This document shows, one piece after another, positions 6,373 through 8,738 of a stretch of 8,738 nucleotides of DNA; within the stretch, counting starts at the first letter, position 1; the number at the start of each line of letters is the position of its first letter. A program made the translations under genes and the position numbers. The stretch spans positions 1 through 8,738 of the forward strand of contig JAFPQL010000031.1 in the NCBI GenBank assembly GCA_017414145.1. The letters are read 5' to 3'. Source of the DNA: Oscillospiraceae bacterium (GTDB lineage: Bacteria; Bacillota_A; Clostridia; Oscillospirales; Ruminococcaceae). Under the pieces are notes generated by a model, which saw only the letters and a program-made list of their open reading frames with translations, was not told the DNA's origin and ran no database searches.

Positions 6373-6380
6373 CAGGCAAA

Positions 6381-6409
6381 GCGCTGCCCCTTTTGCGGAG
6401 GGGCGGCGC
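6381..6409 (+). terminator. GC-rich hairpin just after the GntR stop
   Basis: Arms 6381-6390 and 6400-6409 form a 10-bp stem with one G-U pair, starting 8 bases after the TGA. No T-run follows, so by itself it is more likely a 3' stabilising structure than a terminator; the true terminator comes next. Confidence 0.45.
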
Positions 6410-6431
6410 AGATATAGCGGCATATGATAGA

Positions 6432-6473
6432 AAACGGAGCACCCTGCATTGCACAGGGTGCTCCGTTTGTTTC
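6432..6473. terminator. Intrinsic terminator of the acyltransferase/GntR operon
   Basis: A perfect 15-bp stem (6432-6446 with 6454-6468), a 7-base loop, then TTTGTTT at 6466-6472. The opposite strand also has TTTT after the stem, so it may work in both directions. This is the clearest terminator in the window. Confidence 0.9.
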
Positions 6474-6500
6474 CGGCAGCACCGCACCAAAAAGCTGTCA

Positions 6501-6555
6501 ATGCAACTTACCCCCAAAAAAATGCAACTTACCGCCCTCCAGATGCAGCTTACCG
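6501..6555 (+). repeat. Three direct repeats with exact 21-bp period
   Basis: ATGCAACTTACC begins at 6501, again at 6522, and as ATGCAGCTTACC at 6543; the last two continue with G. The spacers differ in sequence while the period is exactly 21 bp, two helical turns, so the units lie on one face of the DNA. The last unit ends 8 bases before a -35 box. The block may be an activator site (LytTR-type regulators use direct repeats at about this period) or a relic of an IS21-type transposon end, given the TGTCA tip at 6496. No transposase gene is present in the window. Confidence 0.85.
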
Positions 6556-6563
6556 TTTTTTGA

Positions 6564-6593
6564 TTGACTTTGGCCGCAAGATTACTGTATAAT
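6564..6593 (+). promoter_or_regulatory. Sigma-A promoter of the LRR/transglutaminase gene
   Basis: TTGACT (6564-6569), an 18-bp spacer, and TATAAT (6588-6593), preceded by a T-run at 6556-6561. The predicted start is near 6600. It lies directly downstream of the three 21-bp repeats. Confidence 0.82.
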
Positions 6594-6599
6594 TATGAA

Positions 6600-6808
6600 T
6601 AGACTATATATAAAGGCACATTCCGCACGGAACCGGAAGCCGAAAACGCGCCGTTGTTTCCGGAATCCGGCTGATTTACAGGGGGTTCGCAGAAAACCGT
6701 CTGACATCCGCGCAGACAAGCTCAGCAGGCATTGCAGCATCACGGACATCCATGCCCGAAACGCTGCAAAACCGCAATCCAACAACTTTATCAGAGGAGG
6801 ATTTACAC
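6600..6808 (+). other. Long untranslated leader of the LRR/transglutaminase gene
   Basis: About 209 bases separate the predicted transcription start from the ATG at 6809. I see a modest stem (ccggaa 6633-6638 with ttccgg 6658-6663) but no terminator, no known riboswitch, and no ORF with a ribosome binding site. The ATGs at 6597 and 6752 lack Shine-Dalgarno sequences. Confidence 0.5.
6794..6800 (+). promoter_or_regulatory. Ribosome binding site fixing the LRR gene start
   Basis: GAGGAGG lies 8 bases before the ATG at 6809. This start gives a protein that begins directly with a signal peptide; the in-frame ATG at 6752 would add 19 residues in front of it and has no such site. Confidence 0.85.
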
Positions 6809-8461
6809 ATGAAACACCGGAACCCCATCATCTGGCTCTCCGCCGCAATTCTCGGCATCTCTGCCGCCGCCTTCTGCTCCGCCGTACCCGCGCACGCAGC
6901 ACAGTACAACGGTGGCTTGGAAAACGGACTGGAATATACCTATGATACCGTGACACATGAAGCGGTCATCACAGGGTATACCGGCTCGTCCCGGACTGTC
7001 GTCATTCCCGCTGTGGTACCGGAGGGAATGACCGTCACCGCAATCGGTGAAAACGCATTTTGTCCGTCAATTTATCCGCATAGCTATCCGGCAGATATCA
7101 CCGCTGTGACAATTCCGAATACCGTCAGAACCGTCGGAAAAGGTGCATTCCAGAGTACCCCGCTGCAAACGATTGAGCTGCCCGCAAGTGTTCAGACTGT
7201 CGGAGAATTTGCGTTCGATGCCTGTCCGGATCTGCGGACGGTCAAGATCAACGGCAATGTCACGGTAGAAAGATGCGCCTTCAGATGCTGTCCGTCGCTG
7301 CAAACCGTTGAAATCAAGGGCACATCCGCAATCGGTGAGAACGCGTTCAACACCTGTGACAGCCTTTGGAAAATTGAACTGAAGGGCGTTTCCGAAATCG
7401 GGGAAAACGCCTTTCAGAGCTGTGCTGCGCTGTACAGTGCCAGAATTCATCCGGACAGCACGGCGGCAAAGCCGGCGTTCAATTACTGCTCTTCCCTGAC
7501 CAGACTGAACGGAACATACGCCTTTTCATACGGAACGGACATCGACGGAAACCAGTATCCGAAGCTTGATTTTGACGCCGGCGTCCGCAGTGTCATCCGG
7601 AATATTTTTTCAAAGTGTGACCATGTCGGCTTTGTGGACAAATTCTGTAAGGCACTCTGCAAACACATCGTAAAGACAGAAACCGGCTACGACCCGGACG
7701 GTCCGGCAAATCAGCCGACAGACTGGATGAACGAGGCGCTGAAGGCGCGGCAGCTCCACGACTGGCTGATCCGTCATGTGCAGTACGAGGATGAGCTGAA
7801 CGGGGAAACGCTGCTGGATCGGGACAATCAGCTCTATTCCTCCGTGTTCCTCAGCTATGAGCTCAATACGCGGGCATACGGCGTCGGAGAATCTGTCTGT
7901 GCCGGGTATGCCAAGGCATACAAGATGCTGCTGGCCGCAGCGGGAATGGAAGCCTATGTTGTCCAAGCGAATCGCATCGACGGCGAACTCGGTCACGCCT
8001 GGAATCTCGTCAGAATCGGTGACCGGTACTACGAGTGTGATCCGACATGGGATGACACCCGTGCTTACTGGGGACAGTACGGCACATCCTACGATCACTT
8101 CCTGAAAAGTGACGCCGAAATGGCCGCTCTCCATCACCACGATTATTATGCGCCGTTTATTAAAAACTGTGCAAATGAGCATGAGCTGCTTGAAATCAAT
8201 TACCAGACGGGGGTAACCGGTCTTTCCCAGTGTACGCAGTCCTATGCCGACGCAAACCGTGACGGCATTCTGGACTATGACTTTGATCTGAACGGCAGAA
8301 CCGGCAGCGCGCCGACCGCCGATTACTGGAACGATCTGCTCGCACGCCAGCAGCTCTGCGGACAGCAGCCGTGGAATTTCGGCTACAACACCGACATCAA
8401 CGGCAAGCTGCCGGAGGTGCTTTACCGGCTGCATCAGCTGCAGCACGGGTTCTTTGCCTGA
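6809..8461 (+). CDS. Secreted BspA-type LRR protein with transglutaminase-like domain
   Basis: A 550-residue protein with a signal peptide (1-30, cleavage after AHA). Residues about 60-225 hold seven BspA/LRR_5-type repeats with the recurrent IGENAF...C..L pattern (AIGENAF, TVGKGAF, TVGEFAF, EIGENAF and others). Residues about 300-420 form a transglutaminase-like (papain-fold) domain with a complete Cys-His-Asp triad: C364 in ESVCAGYAKAY, H396 in GHAWN, and D411 in CDPTWDD. In bacteria such domains are usually peptidases, peptidoglycan-acting or cross-linking enzymes; the substrate here is unknown. The C-terminal 75 residues carry calcium-loop-like motifs (D481, N483, D485; D491, D493, N495; D529, N531), possibly a diverged dockerin or EF-hand tail. 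It has its own promoter at 6564-6593. The next gene is a paralogue with the same direction and a matching start region. No membrane anchor or sortase motif is seen. Confidence 0.92.
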   Translation: MKHRNPIIWLSAAILGISAAAFCSAVPAHAAQYNGGLENGLEYTYDTVTHEAVITGYTGSSRTVVIPAVVPEGMTVTAIGENAFCPSIYPHSYPADITAVTIPNTVRTVGKGAFQSTPLQTIELPASVQTVGEFAFDACPDLRTVKINGNVTVERCAFRCCPSLQTVEIKGTSAIGENAFNTCDSLWKIELKGVSEIGENAFQSCAALYSARIHPDSTAAKPAFNYCSSLTRLNGTYAFSYGTDIDGNQYPKLDFDAGVRSVIRNIFSKCDHVGFVDKFCKALCKHIVKTETGYDPDGPANQPTDWMNEALKARQLHDWLIRHVQYEDELNGETLLDRDNQLYSSVFLSYELNTRAYGVGESVCAGYAKAYKMLLAAAGMEAYVVQANRIDGELGHAWNLVRIGDRYYECDPTWDDTRAYWGQYGTSYDHFLKSDAEMAALHHHDYYAPFIKNCANEHELLEINYQTGVTGLSQCTQSYADANRDGILDYDFDLNGRTGSAPTADYWNDLLARQQLCGQQPWNFGYNTDINGKLPEVLYRLHQLQHGFFA

Positions 8462-8487
8462 TTCCGGCATCTTTGAAGGAGCCGGAA
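8462..8487 (+). terminator. Hairpin right after the LRR gene, weak terminator
   Basis: TTCCGGC (8462-8468) pairs perfectly with GCCGGAA (8481-8487), directly after the stop codon. It is followed only by CGGGTTTC, so termination would be weak and read-through into the next gene is possible. Confidence 0.4.
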
Positions 8488-8510
8488 CGGGTTTCAAACG
8501 CTGCCACGCT

Positions 8511-8531
8511 GTCTTCCTGCGCGGGGAGGAC
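8511..8531 (+). other. Second small hairpin in the LRR intergenic gap
   Basis: Gtcttcc (8511-8517) pairs with ggaggac (8525-8531) with one G-U pair. It is not followed at once by a T-run; aaaattttt comes 16 bases later. No good promoter for the next gene was found in 8462-8574. Confidence 0.3.
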
Positions 8532-8574
8532 GGCACGGTATAGACAAAATTTTTCTTCAAAGGAGAGATTACAC

Positions 8575-8738
8575 ATGAAACACAGCAAGTTCATCAAATG
8601 GCTCACTGCCGCGGCGCTCGGCCTCACAGCCGCCGCTGCCCTTTCCGCAGGGATGACCGCGGAAGCGGCAACCGGCAGCGGCACAACCGCAAGCGGCCTC
8701 GCATACAGCTATGATACGGAAACCGGCGAAGCAACGAT
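8575..8738 (+). CDS. Paralogue of the LRR/transglutaminase gene, 3' end outside window
   Basis: ATG 8575 follows AAAGGAGAG at 9-10 bases spacing. Fifty-four codons are visible: a signal peptide (MKHSKFIKWLTAAALGLTAA...) and then GLAYSYDTETGEAT, which aligns with GLEYTYDTVTHEAV at residues 40-53 of the upstream protein. The leader just before the ATG (GATTACAC against GATTTACAC upstream) and the MKH start are also alike. It is therefore probably a tandem duplicate encoding another secreted BspA-type protein. Its later domains cannot be known from this window, and co-transcription with the upstream gene is possible because no promoter is evident in between. Confidence 0.85.
   Translation, partial: MKHSKFIKWLTAAALGLTAAAALSAGMTAEAATGSGTTASGLAYSYDTETGEAT

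Noticed and set aside
6501..6555. Possible CRISPR array
   Set aside because: There are only three units of 12-13 bp with 8-9 bp spacers, far too short for a CRISPR, and no cas genes are present.
6752..6808. Earlier in-frame start for the LRR/transglutaminase protein
   Set aside because: There is no Shine-Dalgarno before 6752, and the extra 19 residues would bury the signal peptide; GAGGAGG at 6794-6800 serves the ATG at 6809.
6600..6808. Riboswitch in the long leader of the LRR gene
   Set aside because: No recognisable aptamer motif and no terminator or sequestering stem before the ribosome binding site; only a weak stem is visible.
6809..6900. Lipoprotein lipobox around Cys23 of the LRR protein
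   Set aside because: The residues before the Cys (AAAF) do not fit the lipobox pattern, and a standard signal-peptidase site (AHA) follows.
8539..8544. TATAGA as a -10 box for the gene at 8575
   Set aside because: No -35-like sequence lies 16-18 bp upstream, so a promoter here is not supported.

Overview
The window looks like chromosomal DNA from a moderately GC-rich Gram-positive gut or rumen bacterium, most plausibly a Ruminococcus-like member of the Oscillospiraceae. The evidence is two dockerin-bearing proteins, a BspA-type leucine-rich-repeat protein with a transglutaminase-like domain, strong AGGAGG-type ribosome binding sites, and consensus TTGACA/TATAAT promoters. The species assignment is inference; no rRNA or marker gene is present.

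Layout. (1) Positions 1-915 (+) hold the 3' part of a protein with repeated Gly/Asp-rich beta-strand units and no recognised family. (2) Positions 922-1026 hold two strong hairpins between convergent genes. (3) Positions 1104-3930 (-) form one co-directional block, transcribed from about 4046 leftwards: an ECF-type sigma factor, then a single-pass membrane protein overlapping it by 4 bp (GTGA), which has a Ser/Thr-rich linker and a C-terminal dockerin, then a secreted protein with an N-terminal dockerin and three Ig-like modules. The membrane protein is the probable anti-sigma factor. (4) Positions 3931-4274 are a divergent regulatory region with two near-perfect sigma-A promoters pointing apart, a structured leader on the sigma-factor side, and a 12-bp palindromic operator over the -10 box on the other side. 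(5) Positions 4275-6372 (+) form a two-gene operon: a DRE-TIM acyltransferase of the isopropylmalate/homocitrate/Re-citrate synthase type, and a GntR/FCD regulator that probably binds that palindrome. A clear intrinsic terminator follows at 6432-6473. (6) Positions 6496-6593 hold three direct repeats at exact 21-bp period directly upstream of a consensus promoter. (7) Positions 6809-8461 (+) encode a secreted BspA-LRR/transglutaminase-like protein, followed from 8575 by the start of a paralogue that runs off the window.

How they fit together. The most distinctive system is the ECF sigma factor paired with a transmembrane protein whose extracellular end is a dockerin with intact calcium ligands. 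If the protein is an anti-sigma factor, its input would be cohesin binding, so the cell could sense free cohesin (scaffoldin) sites, and the dockerin protein downstream could be one output. The acyltransferase/GntR pair looks like a self-contained autoregulated metabolic operon. The LRR/transglutaminase genes look like surface or secreted proteins under their own promoter. All functional links are inferred from sequence and gene order.
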